Assembly (NCBI GenBank): GCA_934590325.1
Contig: CAKTOW010000021.1
Coordinates: 1-32,658 of the forward strand
Source of the DNA: an uncultured Oscillospiraceae bacterium
Lineage (GTDB): Bacteria; Bacillota; Clostridia; Oscillospirales; Oscillospiraceae
Length of the DNA stretch: 32,658 nucleotides
Direction: 5' to 3'
Shown: positions 7,401 to 14,605 of the stretch, in pieces
How the letters are laid out: each line of letters begins with the position of its first letter
Position numbering within the stretch: position 1 is the stretch's first letter
Position numbers and translations under genes: made by a program
Notes under the pieces: model-generated
Seen by the model: only the letters and a program-made list of their open reading frames with translations
Told to the model about the DNA's origin: nothing
Database searches by the model: none

Positions 7401-8491
7401 AAAAGAAAAACAGCTTCGGCGCCATCGCCGGCAGGATCTGGTCACAGTACAGCTTTATCTTTGTTTTCCTGATCATCATGGTGGGCTATGCGTTCACCAT
7501 CCAGGCCAACGGCAACGTGTTCAAGTGGAGCCACGTGGCGGCCGTCCTCGGCAGCCAGAACACCTGTATCGTGGGCACCATGGCGCTGGGTATGGCGCTG
7601 GTCATCATCACCGGACAGATCGATTTGTCCATCGGCTCGGCACTGGTGCTGTGCACCGGTGTCACCATCATGGTGTTCAACGTCACCAACTCCATCCTGC
7701 TGATGGTGCTGGCCGCCCTGGTCAGCGGCGCCCTCTGCGGCGCCATCAACGGTGTGCTGGCCGGCTGCGCTAAGATGCCCCCCTTCGTGGTCACCCTGGG
7801 CACCATGCTGATCTACCGCTCCATCACCCTGTCGGTGGTGCGCTCCATCGACCCGGCCATCAGCGGTTCCTCCTCCAGCCAGTTCGCCATGCTCAGCAGC
7901 AACAGCAACTATGAGTTCCTGCGCATGAAGTTCGGCACGGGCAAGCTCTCTCTGGGTTCCTTCTCCATCCCCTACATCACCTTCGTGTTCGTGCTGATGG
8001 TCATTCTCTTCGTCATCCTGGCCAATAAGACCAAGTACGGCAAGAGCGTCTACGCCGTGGGCTCCAATGAAAAGAGCGCCCGTCTGGCGGGCATCAACAC
8101 CACCTGGGTCAAGGTATCGGTGTTCATCATCACCGGCCTGATGGTAGGCGTGGCCAGCATCATCCAAGCCTGCAAGATCGGCAATGTGACCCCCGCCTCC
8201 TCCGGCCAGAGCTATGAGATGTACGCCATCGCGGCGGTGGTGCTGGCGGGCGTGAACATGGCCGGCGGCCGCGGTAAGGTGTTCGGCGTGCTGTTCGGCG
8301 CCCTGTCCTACACCACCATCAACTTCATCATCGTGTCCATCCCCTCCCTCAGCGTGGATATTCAGGACACCTTCCAGGGCTTGGTGCTGATTATCGTCAT
8401 CCTCATCCAGACCATCGGCCCCGTCATCAAGGAGAGCTTCCAGCGCGCCAAGAAGCGCCGCAAGGCCCTTACTACCGACGCGGCATCCTGA
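7397..8491 (+). CDS. Sugar ABC transporter permease, RbsC type (364 aa)
   Basis: This hydrophobic protein with about eight to ten membrane segments belongs to the BPD_transp_2 family. GQIDLSIGSAL early in the protein is the family hallmark, and AVGSNEKSARLAGINT in the second half is the usual cytoplasmic loop contacting the ATPase. It forms the sugar channel with the double NBD and the lipoprotein receptor of the operon. Start and stop codons overlap (ATGA) with the ATPase gene, indicating translational coupling. The C-terminal tail is basic (RAKKRRK). The sugar cannot be named. Confidence 0.95.
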   Translation: MKKKNSFGAIAGRIWSQYSFIFVFLIIMVGYAFTIQANGNVFKWSHVAAVLGSQNTCIVGTMALGMALVIITGQIDLSIGSALVLCTGVTIMVFNVTNSILLMVLAALVSGALCGAINGVLAGCAKMPPFVVTLGTMLIYRSITLSVVRSIDPAISGSSSSQFAMLSSNSNYEFLRMKFGTGKLSLGSFSIPYITFVFVLMVILFVILANKTKYGKSVYAVGSNEKSARLAGINTTWVKVSVFIITGLMVGVASIIQACKIGNVTPASSGQSYEMYAIAAVVLAGVNMAGGRGKVFGVLFGALSYTTINFIIVSIPSLSVDIQDTFQGLVLIIVILIQTIGPVIKESFQRAKKRRKALTTDAAS

Positions 8492-8500
8492 CGGCGCGGC

Positions 8501-8725
8501 ATGAAGAAGATAGACAACTGCGAAAACTCCACCGTGCTGGTGGCGCTGCTGCTGGCGGGCATCCTGCTGGTCATGGGCGCGTACCGCCTGTTCTCCTGGC
8601 TGTGTACCCGCGGCATTGCCGACACGGTTACCTATGTGCTGGGCGCCGCGGCGCTGGCGCTGACCGTTCTGGGTCTCCTGCTGGCCAGCCGCAGCTTCAA
8701 GCGACTGAAGGAGCTGCATCTGTAA
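8501..8725 (+). CDS. Small two-helix membrane protein (74 aa)
   Basis: It begins 9 bases after the permease stop with no clear ribosome binding site of its own, so it is probably translated by coupling. The protein has two predicted membrane helices (about residues 11-30 and 42-62), a short polar N-terminus (MKKIDNCENS) and a basic C-terminus (SFKRLKELHL). It is the last gene before a terminator. I do not recognise the family; possibilities are a small accessory subunit of the transporter or an unrelated membrane protein. Even codon use and the tight position support a real gene. Confidence 0.65.
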   Translation: MKKIDNCENSTVLVALLLAGILLVMGAYRLFSWLCTRGIADTVTYVLGAAALALTVLGLLLASRSFKRLKELHL

Positions 8726-8737
8726 GAAACGAAAAAA

Positions 8738-8765
8738 CACCCCCTCGACCCGGTCGGAGGGGGTG
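8738..8765. terminator. Bidirectional terminator between convergent operons
   Basis: A C-rich arm (CACCCCCTCGACC) and a G-rich arm form a long stem with one bulge. On the plus side CTTTC follows; on the minus side the complement of GAAAAAA (8731-8737) gives a T-run, so the minus-strand gene at 8784 has the better terminator. Confidence 0.8.
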
Positions 8766-8783
8766 CTTTCGTGTGTTCTGCGA

Positions 8784-10214
8784 TTACAGGACCGCCGGTA
8801 CCGCGTCGTCGGGAATGGGGCAGTTGTATCCGGCCGCTGTCCGCTGTTGGAACTCGGCCTTGGCCGCGGCCAGCAGCTCCGGCTGGGTCAGCAGGTCGAT
8901 GGCGGCGGCGCACAGCACCTTGCCCGCGTGGACGGTGGCCTTGTGGGCCAGGGGCGTCTTGTTGCAGGAGACCACCTGCCAGCTGTGGCAGGGGACGTTG
9001 TTGGGCCATACCGCCAGGTGGATCTGGGCGGTGGGGCACTGGTAGCTCACGTCGCCCACATCGGTAGAGCCGGCGTTGAAGGCCGGGCCCTGATACAGGG
9101 GCATGAGGAAGTCGTTGAAATGGCTGGTCTGCAGGGTCTTGACCTGCTCGGCAAAAGCGGGGTCGTTGTGAGCGCCCACGCCGCTGGGCACATCGCTGCC
9201 GGCGTAGGTGGCGGACAGCTTCTCCATGAATTCATGCTCCTGGGGGGTGCATTCCGGGACGCCCAGCTGGGCGAAGTTGTCGTAGAGCAGCTTCTCCAGC
9301 GCGTGGTTGCAGACGGTGTCGGACAGGCCGTCCACGAAGCGGCGCTCGATGGTGGTGTCGGTCATCAGGGCCGCACCCTGGGCGATTTTGTCCACCCGCT
9401 GGTGGAGGGCCATGCAGTCCTTGACGAAGTTGGAGCGGATCATGTAGAGGACACTGGCCTGGTGCTGGACCACGTTGGGGCTGGCGCCGCCGGCGTTCAG
9501 GATGGAATAGTGGACGCGGGCATCGCGGGGCATGTGCTCCCGCAGGAACTGGACGCCCACGTTCATCAGCTCCACGGCGTCCAGGGCGCTGCGCCCCCGC
9601 TCCGGGGCGGTGGACGCCTGAGAGGCCAGGCCGTGGAACGTGTAGAGCATCTGGATGCAGGAGTTGGTGGAGCCGGTGGCCACCTCGTTGCAGTCGCCGG
9701 CGTGCCACGTCAGTGCCGCGTCCAGGCCGTACCACAGGCCCTCCCGGGCCATGTATGCCTTGGAGGCCACGCCCTCCTCGCCGGGGCAGCCGTAGAGGAT
9801 CACCGTGCCGGGGCAGCCGGTCTGCTCCAGGTAGTGCTTCATGCCGATGGCGGCAGCCATAGCGCCGGCGCCCAGTAGGTTATGGCCGCAGCCGTGGCCG
9901 CTGCCGCCCTTGACCAGCTCGTGATACTCCGTGCTGCCGGCGGCCTGGCTCAGGCCGGACAGGGCGTCATACTCTGCCAAAAAGCCGATGACCGGCTTGC
10001 CGCTGCCGTAGGAGGCGGAAAAGGCGGTGGGGATGCTGCAGATGCCCTCCTCCACATGGAAGCCCTCCTCCTTCAGCACCTTCACGAAGAGGGCGGCGGA
10101 CTTGACCTCCTGCATGGACAGCTCTGCGTAGTCCCAGACGGCGTCAGCGACCTGGGCGATGAGATCTTTTTTTGCGTCGATGGCGGACAGAGCCGCCTGT
10201 TTTTGTTCATTCAT
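8784..10214 (-). CDS. M20 family amidohydrolase, AbgB-like (476 aa)
   Basis: The start at 10214 has CAGGAG just upstream on the minus strand; a longer in-frame extension lacks a binding site. The protein is a zinc amidohydrolase of the M20D class, closest by eye to AbgB, the subunit that hydrolyses p-aminobenzoyl-glutamate. Metal-site motifs are GSGHGCGHN (His107, Cys109, His111) and CPGEEG (Glu146/147), with further His in LTWHAG and near the C-terminus. About 476 residues is the AbgB length. No AbgA partner is seen nearby. It lies downstream of an amino-acid importer on the same strand, so it may cleave an imported N-acyl or aminobenzoyl amino acid. The specific substrate is uncertain. Confidence 0.88.
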   Translation of the reverse strand: MNEQKQAALSAIDAKKDLIAQVADAVWDYAELSMQEVKSAALFVKVLKEEGFHVEEGICSIPTAFSASYGSGKPVIGFLAEYDALSGLSQAAGSTEYHELVKGGSGHGCGHNLLGAGAMAAAIGMKHYLEQTGCPGTVILYGCPGEEGVASKAYMAREGLWYGLDAALTWHAGDCNEVATGSTNSCIQMLYTFHGLASQASTAPERGRSALDAVELMNVGVQFLREHMPRDARVHYSILNAGGASPNVVQHQASVLYMIRSNFVKDCMALHQRVDKIAQGAALMTDTTIERRFVDGLSDTVCNHALEKLLYDNFAQLGVPECTPQEHEFMEKLSATYAGSDVPSGVGAHNDPAFAEQVKTLQTSHFNDFLMPLYQGPAFNAGSTDVGDVSYQCPTAQIHLAVWPNNVPCHSWQVVSCNKTPLAHKATVHAGKVLCAAAIDLLTQPELLAAAKAEFQQRTAAGYNCPIPDDAVPAVL

Positions 10215-10238
10215 ATACGTATCTCCTGTGTAAAATGC

Positions 10239-10273
10239 GGCGATCCCCGCCCCGCGGCGGGACGGGGATCGCC
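10239..10273 (-). terminator. Long GC hairpin between the importer operon and the amidohydrolase
   Basis: GGCGATCCCCG (10239-10249) pairs with CGGGGATCGCC (10263-10273), and an inner CCCG/CGGG extends the stem. On the minus strand GCATTTTAC follows, a weak U-tract. It lies just before the amidohydrolase ribosome binding site, so it could end importer transcripts or form an attenuator in the amidohydrolase leader. Confidence 0.55.
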
Positions 10274-10302
10274 AGAAAAAGGAAGGAAGTAAGCTGATTT
10301 TG

Positions 10303-10382
10303 GTTACCCTTTCGGTAACGGTCCTGGCTACCGTAGCCATGCAAAAAATGGCACAAACGGTAAAGGGTTTGACTACCCTTAC
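10303..10382 (-). promoter_or_regulatory. Cluster of overlapping inverted repeats in the importer 3' end
   Basis: In minus-strand order, a hairpin overlapping the ATPase stop codon (10360-10382, arms GTAAGGGT and ACCCTTTAC), a dyad at 10325-10339 (TGGCTA/TAGCCA) and one at 10303-10319 (GGTTACC/GGTAAC). ACCCTTT of the first can also pair with AAAGGGT in the third, so alternative folds are possible. Whether it is a terminator, attenuator or operator is not clear. Confidence 0.4.
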
Positions 10383-11119
10383 AGGACCTTTTTCAGGAAA
10401 TCCTGCAGACGGGCGCTCTGGGGGTGGTCAAATATCTCCTCCGGGGTGCCCTGCTCGGCGATCTTGCCGGCGTCCATTAACAGCACGTGGCTGCCCACCT
10501 CCTTGGCAAAGTTCATCTCGTGGGTGACCACCACCATGGTCATACCGGACTGGGCCAGCTCCTTCATGACCTCCAGCACCTCACCCACCATCTCGGGGTC
10601 CAGGGCGGAGGTGGGCTCGTCAAACAGCATGACCTCCGGCTCCATGGCCAGGGCCCGGACGATGGCCACACGCTGCTTCTGTCCGCCGGACAGCTGGGCG
10701 GGCCAGTCGTGAGCCCTGTCCGCCAGACCCACCCGCTGGAGCAGCGCCATGGCATTCTGCTCCGCTTCGGCCTGGGGGACCTTCTTTATCTTGATGGGGG
10801 CCATGGTCAGGTTGTCCAGCACGGTCTTGTTGGGGAACAGGTTGAAGTGCTGGAACACCATGCCCATCTTCTGCCGGTGGAGGGGAAGGTCCACCTTTTT
10901 GCCGGTGATATCCACACCGTCGAAGATGATGGAGCCGGAGGTGGGGGTCTCCAGCAGGTTCAGGCTGCGGAGGAAGGTGCTCTTGCCGCCGCCGGAGGGG
11001 CCGATGACCGCCATGACGTCGCCCTTGCGGATGTCCACGGTGACGCCGTCCAGCGCCTTCACATCGCCGCCGTTGTAGTATTTTTTCAGGTCCTTGACCT
11101 GGATAAGCGTCTGTGCCAT
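10379..11119 (-). CDS. Polar amino-acid ABC transporter ATP-binding protein, GlnQ type (246 aa)
   Basis: This is a single-NBD ATPase of the usual length for the GlnQ/HisP class. Walker A is GPSGGGKST, the signature [15 protein letters not shown], and Walker [32 protein letters not shown] is the typical Q-loop region of amino-acid importers. It drives the permease encoded at 11119. The start ATG overlaps the permease stop TGA by one base (TGATG), so translation is coupled. It is the last gene of a three-gene minus-strand operon (receptor, permease, ATPase). Which amino acid is carried cannot be told. Confidence 0.95.
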   Translation of the reverse strand: MAQTLIQVKDLKKYYNGGDVKALDGVTVDIRKGDVMAVIGPSGGGKSTFLRSLNLLETPTSGSIIFDGVDITGKKVDLPLHRQKMGMVFQHFNLFPNKTVLDNLTMAPIKIKKVPQAEAEQNAMALLQRVGLADRAHDWPAQLSGGQKQRVAIVRALAMEPEVMLFDEPTSALDPEMVGEVLEVMKELAQSGMTMVVVTHEMNFAKEVGSHVLLMDAGKIAEQGTPEEIFDHPQSARLQDFLKKVL

Positions 11120-11850
11120 CAGATATGCACCTCCCGCTGCTGCTTCCGCTTGCGCTCGTAGCCGCTGTGCCGGTCGGCGCGCTGCAGCTTCTTTTCAAAG
11201 TGGCCGAACACCTTGCTGAGCACGAATGTCATGATGAAGTAGATGACGCCCACGATGACCAGCGGCTCGATGGGCAGGTACGTGGCGCCTTTGACCACCA
11301 GGTACTGGGTCATCAGGTCGCCGATGAAGAAGGTGGAGCCCAGGGACGTGTCCTTGATGATCATGATGAACTCGTTGCCCAGGGCGGGGAGGATGTTCTT
11401 CACCGCCTGGGGCACCACCACGAACCACATGGCCTTGCTCTCGCTGAAGCCCAGGCTCAGGGCTGCCTCCTTCTGGCCGGGGTCAACGGCCTGGATGCCG
11501 GAACGGATGACCTCGGACACGTAGGCCGCGCTGTTGCAGATGAGGGCGATGGCGATGCAGAGGAATTTTTGCTTGGTCAGGGCCGGGATCAGCATGGGCA
11601 GGCCGAAGTAGAAAAAGTACAACTGCAGCAGCATGGGCGTGCCGCGGATGATCTCGATGTAGATGGTGGAGAGCCAGCGCAGGGGCGGGATCTTGGACAT
11701 CTTCATCAGGGCCAGCAGCGAGGCGAACACCGTGCCGAAGGCCACGGTGATGGCCGCCAGGGCCAGGGTGTACTCCACGCCGTCGATGAGAAACTTGTCC
11801 CAGTATTTCAGGAACAGGGCGGCCAGCTTTTCAAAGTCGATGAATTTCAT
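11119..11850 (-). CDS. Polar amino-acid ABC transporter permease (243 aa)
   Basis: This HisM/GlnP-type inner-membrane subunit has about five membrane segments. [17 protein letters not shown] is the family signature early in the domain. [22 protein letters not shown] is the EAA loop that docks to the ATPase. The last 25 residues are strongly basic. The start at 11850 is preceded by GAGGAAACCACC. It lies 74 bases downstream of the receptor gene, with a strong hairpin between. Confidence 0.94.
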   Translation of the reverse strand: MKFIDFEKLAALFLKYWDKFLIDGVEYTLALAAITVAFGTVFASLLALMKMSKIPPLRWLSTIYIEIIRGTPMLLQLYFFYFGLPMLIPALTKQKFLCIAIALICNSAAYVSEVIRSGIQAVDPGQKEAALSLGFSESKAMWFVVVPQAVKNILPALGNEFIMIIKDTSLGSTFFIGDLMTQYLVVKGATYLPIEPLVIVGVIYFIMTFVLSKVFGHFEKKLQRADRHSGYERKRKQQREVHI

Positions 11851-11876
11851 GGTGGTTTCCTCGTCTTAGTCCTGTA

Positions 11877-11908
11877 CGGCGGCGGATACAGAGCTGTACC
11901 CGCCGCCG
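11877..11908 (-). terminator. Intercistronic hairpin between receptor and permease genes
   Basis: CGGCGGCGG (11877-11885) pairs with CCGCCGCCG (11900-11908), with a nested TACAG/CTGTA. There is no U-tract. It is placed like the hairpin after the sugar receptor at 5812 and probably protects the receptor message or partly terminates, giving more receptor than permease. Confidence 0.65.
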
Positions 11909-11924
11909 GATCATGTATCGGTAA

Positions 11925-12812
11925 TCAGCCCAGGGTCAGCTCCTGTGCGTTCTCGCTCTTGCCCAGCTCCACGGCGTCCTTGTACCAGCCGTCGTAGAGG
12001 TTGGCCTCCTTGGCCTGGGCCAGGATGGCGTTGACGGCCTCCAGCAGCTCGGTCTCACCCTTCTGGATCATGATGACGTTGGCGGAATACTCAGCCTTCA
12101 CGTCAAACTCCCAGGTGCAGATGGCCAGGTCGGGGTTGGCGTCCACGATCATCTCCGCGTTGCCGTAGGCCACGGCCAGAGCTTCGATGTTGCCGCTCTT
12201 CAGCTCCATGACGCCCACGGTGATGTCACCGATGGAGATGGGGTTGGCATCGGTCAGCTGCTCGGTGACCAGCTGCATCTGGAGGGAGGCGTTCTGGGCG
12301 CCCACGTCCTGGCCGGCCAGATCCTCGGGAGCGGTGTACTTGTCGGCATTCTCCTTCTTGATGAGCAGGGCCTGTCTTGTCTCGTTCTCGCCGGCGTAGT
12401 AGTAGTCGCTCAGTTCATAGTTCTGGGCTCTCTCCTCGGTCCAGGAGTAGCCGGAGATGGACATGGGCACGGAACCGGTGTAGACGGCGGTCTGGCTGGC
12501 GTCGAAGCCCATGGGCTCAATGACCAGCTCCACGCCCAGGTTCTCGGCGATGTACTTGGCCAGGGTGATGTCGAAGCCCACGTACTGGTCCTGGCCGGTC
12601 TTGGAGGAGTCCACGAACTCCATGGGGGAGAAGTCGGGGCTGAGGGCCACGGTCAGCACGCCGTCGGCCTTGATCTTTTCCAGGGCGGTGGCGGGCTCGG
12701 TAACGGCGGGGTCATCGGTCTTGTCATCGGCGGAGGTGTCGGCCTTGCTGCCGCAGGCCACCAGGGAGAGCGCCATCATCAGCGCCAGAAGCATAGCGAT
12801 AAACTTTTTCAT
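11925..12812 (-). CDS. Amino-acid ABC transporter substrate-binding lipoprotein (295 aa)
   Basis: The start at 12812 is chosen because AAAGGAT lies upstream and the protein then opens with a lipoprotein signal (MKKFIAMLLALMMALS, lipobox LVAC with Cys20); a longer ORF start at 12851 has no binding site. The mature protein is of the SBP_bac_3 family: LTVALSPDFSPMEFVD then VGFDITLAKYIAENLG, the usual ligand-contact and first-lobe motifs of polar amino-acid receptors. It is membrane-anchored outside the cell and feeds the GlnQ/GlnP-type pair downstream. Acidic regions dominate, but the ligand (Gln, Glu, Arg, His or cystine) cannot be assigned. Confidence 0.93.
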   Translation of the reverse strand: MKKFIAMLLALMMALSLVACGSKADTSADDKTDDPAVTEPATALEKIKADGVLTVALSPDFSPMEFVDSSKTGQDQYVGFDITLAKYIAENLGVELVIEPMGFDASQTAVYTGSVPMSISGYSWTEERAQNYELSDYYYAGENETRQALLIKKENADKYTAPEDLAGQDVGAQNASLQMQLVTEQLTDANPISIGDITVGVMELKSGNIEALAVAYGNAEMIVDANPDLAICTWEFDVKAEYSANVIMIQKGETELLEAVNAILAQAKEANLYDGWYKDAVELGKSENAQELTLG

Positions 12813-12878
12813 GGTCGTATATCCTTTCGTATGTCGTGAATATTTATTCATGTATGAAGTGCATATTTTCGGGAGAGG

Positions 12879-12962
12879 TCAGGCCGCGCGGTGCAGGCGG
12901 ACGGTGTATCGTCGTCGCAGCAGCATCGGGGCGCCTTTCGTTGTTGTCACGTGGTTTTTCAT
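12879..12962 (-). CDS. Possible Arg-rich leader peptide (27 aa)
   Basis: Inside the roughly 210-base leader of the amino-acid importer a short frame starts with ATG 12962, preceded by AAAGGCGG, and ends with TGA at 12879. Its second half reads MLLRRRYTVRLHRAA; an internal ATG at 12926, also with AAAGGCG upstream, would give just these 15 residues. Three consecutive Arg codons (CGACGACGA) and three further Arg residues suggest a sensor peptide whose translation depends on charged tRNA-Arg. The pattern also loosely recalls leader peptides before sulfur-transport operons in actinobacteria, though no Cys is present. It could be chance. Confidence 0.35.
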   Translation of the reverse strand: MKNHVTTTKGAPMLLRRRYTVRLHRAA

Positions 12963-13031
12963 AAGGTATACCGCCTTTCCGGTGTGCCCGCCGGGGAATG
13001 TCCGGCGGTGTCTCTCTCGTTGATGTTGCAT

Positions 13032-13060
13032 AATTTACCACCGCCGGATGCAAATGTCAA
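13032..13060 (-). promoter_or_regulatory. Promoter of the amino-acid importer operon
   Basis: On the minus strand TTGACA (complement of 13055-13060), a 17-base spacer and TAAATT (complement of 13032-13037). Transcription would begin near 13024, leaving a leader of about 210 bases. A hairpin in that leader (12988-13008, CCGCCGG/CCGGCGG) lies just before the possible leader peptide. Confidence 0.75.
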
Positions 13061-13073
13061 GGAATTTTTGCAT
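13048..13073. promoter_or_regulatory. Inverted repeat bracketing the -35 box of the importer promoter
   Basis: ATGCAAA (13048-13054) and TTTGCAT (13067-13073) are perfect 7-base arms with a 12-base spacer that contains the -35 box. This is a likely operator; the regulator is not identifiable. Confidence 0.45.
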
Positions 13074-13168
13074 ATTTATTCTTCGTCCATGCGAATTTGT
13101 TGAATATACTTGCAAACTCCGACCGGAGCGGTAGGCGGTTAGGACAAAATGACGGAGACAAGAAAACG

Positions 13169-13195
13169 CTTCCCCCGGCCGGAGGCCGGGGGAAG
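13169..13195 (-). terminator. Third of three tandem terminators downstream of buk
   Basis: CTTCCCCCGGCC pairs perfectly with GGCCGGGGGAAG across a 3-base loop. On the minus strand it is followed by CGTTTTCTTG. It is the last of the array met by transcripts leaving buk. Confidence 0.85.
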
Positions 13196-13212
13196 TAAGG
13201 AGAACAAGAAAG

Positions 13213-13233
13213 CCCCCGGCCGAAGGCCGGGGG
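13213..13233 (-). terminator. Second of three tandem terminators downstream of buk
   Basis: CCCCCGGCC pairs with GGCCGGGGG. On the minus strand the tip is C(TTCG)G, an extra-stable tetraloop, and CTTTCTTGTTC follows. Confidence 0.8.
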
Positions 13234-13255
13234 GAGAAAGAGAAGGAGAAAAAAT

Positions 13256-13282
13256 CATCCCCCGGCCGGAGGCCGGGGGATG
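13256..13282 (-). terminator. First of three tandem terminators downstream of buk
   Basis: CATCCCCCGGCC pairs perfectly with GGCCGGGGGATG around a 3-base loop. On the minus strand ATTTTTTCTCC follows, the best U-tract of the three. It lies 12 bases beyond the buk stop codon. Confidence 0.9.
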
Positions 13283-13294
13283 AGAGAAAGCCGA

Positions 13295-14386
13295 TCAGTT
13301 GTTGTCCTCGGGACGGGGGCGGCGGTACTCCTGGGCCTTTTCCTCGCCCTTCAGCACGCGCAGGGCGCCCTGGGCCAGAGCCAGCAGCTCGTCCTCGCCG
13401 GGATAGACGGTGATGGGGGCGATCCAGCTGACCATCTCGGAGATGGCGTCCACGGTCTCCTTACCGTAGGCAATGCCGCCGGTGAGGATGATCTGATCCA
13501 CCTTGCCGTGCATGACGGCGGCCATGGAGCCGATCTCCTTGCCGATCTGATAGTGGAAAGCATCCACCACGCCGGCGATCTTCTTGTCGTGCTCGGCCTG
13601 CGCCAGCAGATAGCGCATATCGTTGGAGCCGGTGTAGGCCACCAGGCCGCCGCGGCCGGAGAGCATGCGATGCATTTCGGCCTCGGTATACTTGCCGGAG
13701 AAGCACTGCTTCACCAGCTGACCGGTGGGCAGGGAGCCGGAGCGCTCGGGGGAGAAGGGACCTTCGCCGTCCAGCGCGTTCTGGGTGTCCACCACGCTGC
13801 CCTTCATGTGGGCACCGATGGAGCAGCCGCCGCCCATGTGGCAGACGATGAGGTTCAGATCCTCGTACTTCTTGCCGTTCTCCTTGGCGTAGCGCTTGGC
13901 CACGGCCTTCTGGTTCAGGGCGTGGAAAATGCTGACGCGCTGGAACAGGGGATGACCGGCATAGCGCGCCACGTCCGCCATCTCATCAATGACCACGGGG
14001 TCGACGATGTAGGAGGGAATGCCCAGCTCGTCGCCGATCTCGCGGGCGATCAGGCCGCCCAGGTTGGAGGCGTGCTGCCCCTGTACGCCGATGGTGCAGT
14101 CCTTGACCATGTTGTCGTTGACGGCGTAGGTGCCGCCGCGGATGGGGCGCAGCAGACCGCCGCGGCCGCTGACCGCGGACAGGGTGCGGGCGTCGAAGCC
14201 CTGCTCGCGCAGAGCCTTCATCACCAGGTCACGGCGCCAGTCCTTCTGGGCGGGGATGGTGTTGAACTGGGCGATGTCCTCCGCGCTGTGGCGCAGAGTC
14301 TTGTCAAAAAGCAGGGTCTCGTCCTCATAGACACCGATCTTGGTGGAGGTGGAGCCGGGATTGACAACAAGAATTCTGTAAGACAC
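13295..14386 (-). CDS. buk: Butyrate kinase (363 aa)
   Basis: This acetokinase-family protein has [14 protein letters not shown] at residues 9-22 (phosphate-1 motif), [12 protein letters not shown] in the middle, and [16 protein letters not shown], a stretch characteristic of butyrate rather than acetate kinases. The length is right for butyrate kinases (about 355-365). It interconverts butyryl phosphate plus ADP and butyrate plus ATP in the cytoplasm. Its usual partner phosphotransbutyrylase (ptb) is not adjacent; the gene stands alone, with its own promoter and three tandem terminators. The start codon is GTG (14386-14384), preceded by GGAGG. Branched-chain acyl phosphates are also possible substrates for this family. 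Confidence 0.93.
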   Translation of the reverse strand: MSYRILVVNPGSTSTKIGVYEDETLLFDKTLRHSAEDIAQFNTIPAQKDWRRDLVMKALREQGFDARTLSAVSGRGGLLRPIRGGTYAVNDNMVKDCTIGVQGQHASNLGGLIAREIGDELGIPSYIVDPVVIDEMADVARYAGHPLFQRVSIFHALNQKAVAKRYAKENGKKYEDLNLIVCHMGGGCSIGAHMKGSVVDTQNALDGEGPFSPERSGSLPTGQLVKQCFSGKYTEAEMHRMLSGRGGLVAYTGSNDMRYLLAQAEHDKKIAGVVDAFHYQIGKEIGSMAAVMHGKVDQIILTGGIAYGKETVDAISEMVSWIAPITVYPGEDELLALAQGALRVLKGEEKAQEYRRPRPEDNN

Positions 14387-14446
14387 GATAGTTTTCCTCC
14401 TATGCTCTTTTGTTCCGCGGCACAGCGGGTAAAATCACTACCCTTT

Positions 14447-14475
14447 ATTATATCGAATCCGAGGCGGTCTGTAAA
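14447..14475 (-). promoter_or_regulatory. Promoter of buk
   Basis: On the minus strand TTTACA (complement of 14470-14475), a 17-base spacer and a perfect TATAAT (complement of 14447-14452). It leaves a leader of about 55 bases before the GTG start. Confidence 0.8.
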
Positions 14476-14484
14476 TGGGTTTTT

Positions 14485-14508
14485 GCGCAAAATTACGGTA
14501 TTTTGCGC
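14485..14508. promoter_or_regulatory. Perfect inverted repeat between the buk and metG promoters
   Basis: GCGCAAAAT (14485-14493) and ATTTTGCGC (14500-14508) are perfectly complementary with a TACGGT centre. It lies just upstream of both -35 boxes (10 bases from each), an ideal place for a regulator acting on divergent genes. It is not a Rex site by eye. The regulator is unknown. Confidence 0.55.
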
Positions 14509-14518
14509 CGGGGTCAGA

Positions 14519-14547
14519 TTGACAAACTCTACACGGTGGGCTACAAT
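14519..14547 (+). promoter_or_regulatory. Promoter of metG
   Basis: TTGACA (14519-14524), a 17-base spacer and TACAAT (14542-14547). The leader holds a small hairpin (14565-14571 GCTGTTC with 14581-14587 GAACAGC) just before the AAAGGAG binding site. The leader is too short and shows no motif for a T-box. Confidence 0.85.
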
Positions 14548-14605
14548 GATATATGTGAAACTGTGCTGTTCTTCCATTCGGAACAGCGGAAAAGGAGAAA
14601 TATCC

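Noticed and set aside
7442..8740. Long minus-strand open frame over the permease gene
   Set aside because: Its product is His/Gly/Ala/Gln-rich, as expected from the antisense strand of a GC-rich gene, and the plus frame is a clear RbsC-type permease.
10215..10340. N-terminal extension of the amidohydrolase
   Set aside because: It would run through the GC hairpin at 10239-10273; the start at 10214 has the ribosome binding site and matches the family.
10300..10382. Considered a known riboswitch class
   Set aside because: The dyads do not match any riboswitch core I can recall; kept only as possible attenuator structure.
13169..13282. Three similar spaced repeats, considered as a CRISPR array
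   Set aside because: The repeats are perfect hairpins with U-rich tails after a gene end, spacers are under 25 bases and unequal, and no cas gene is near.
13280..14605. N-terminal extension of the metG frame
   Set aside because: It crosses the buk gene on the antisense strand and both promoters. ATG 14606 has the ribosome binding site and the family start.
14548..14605. metG leader considered as a T-box or S-box riboswitch
   Set aside because: The leader is only about 50 bases with one small hairpin and no T-box or SAM motif.
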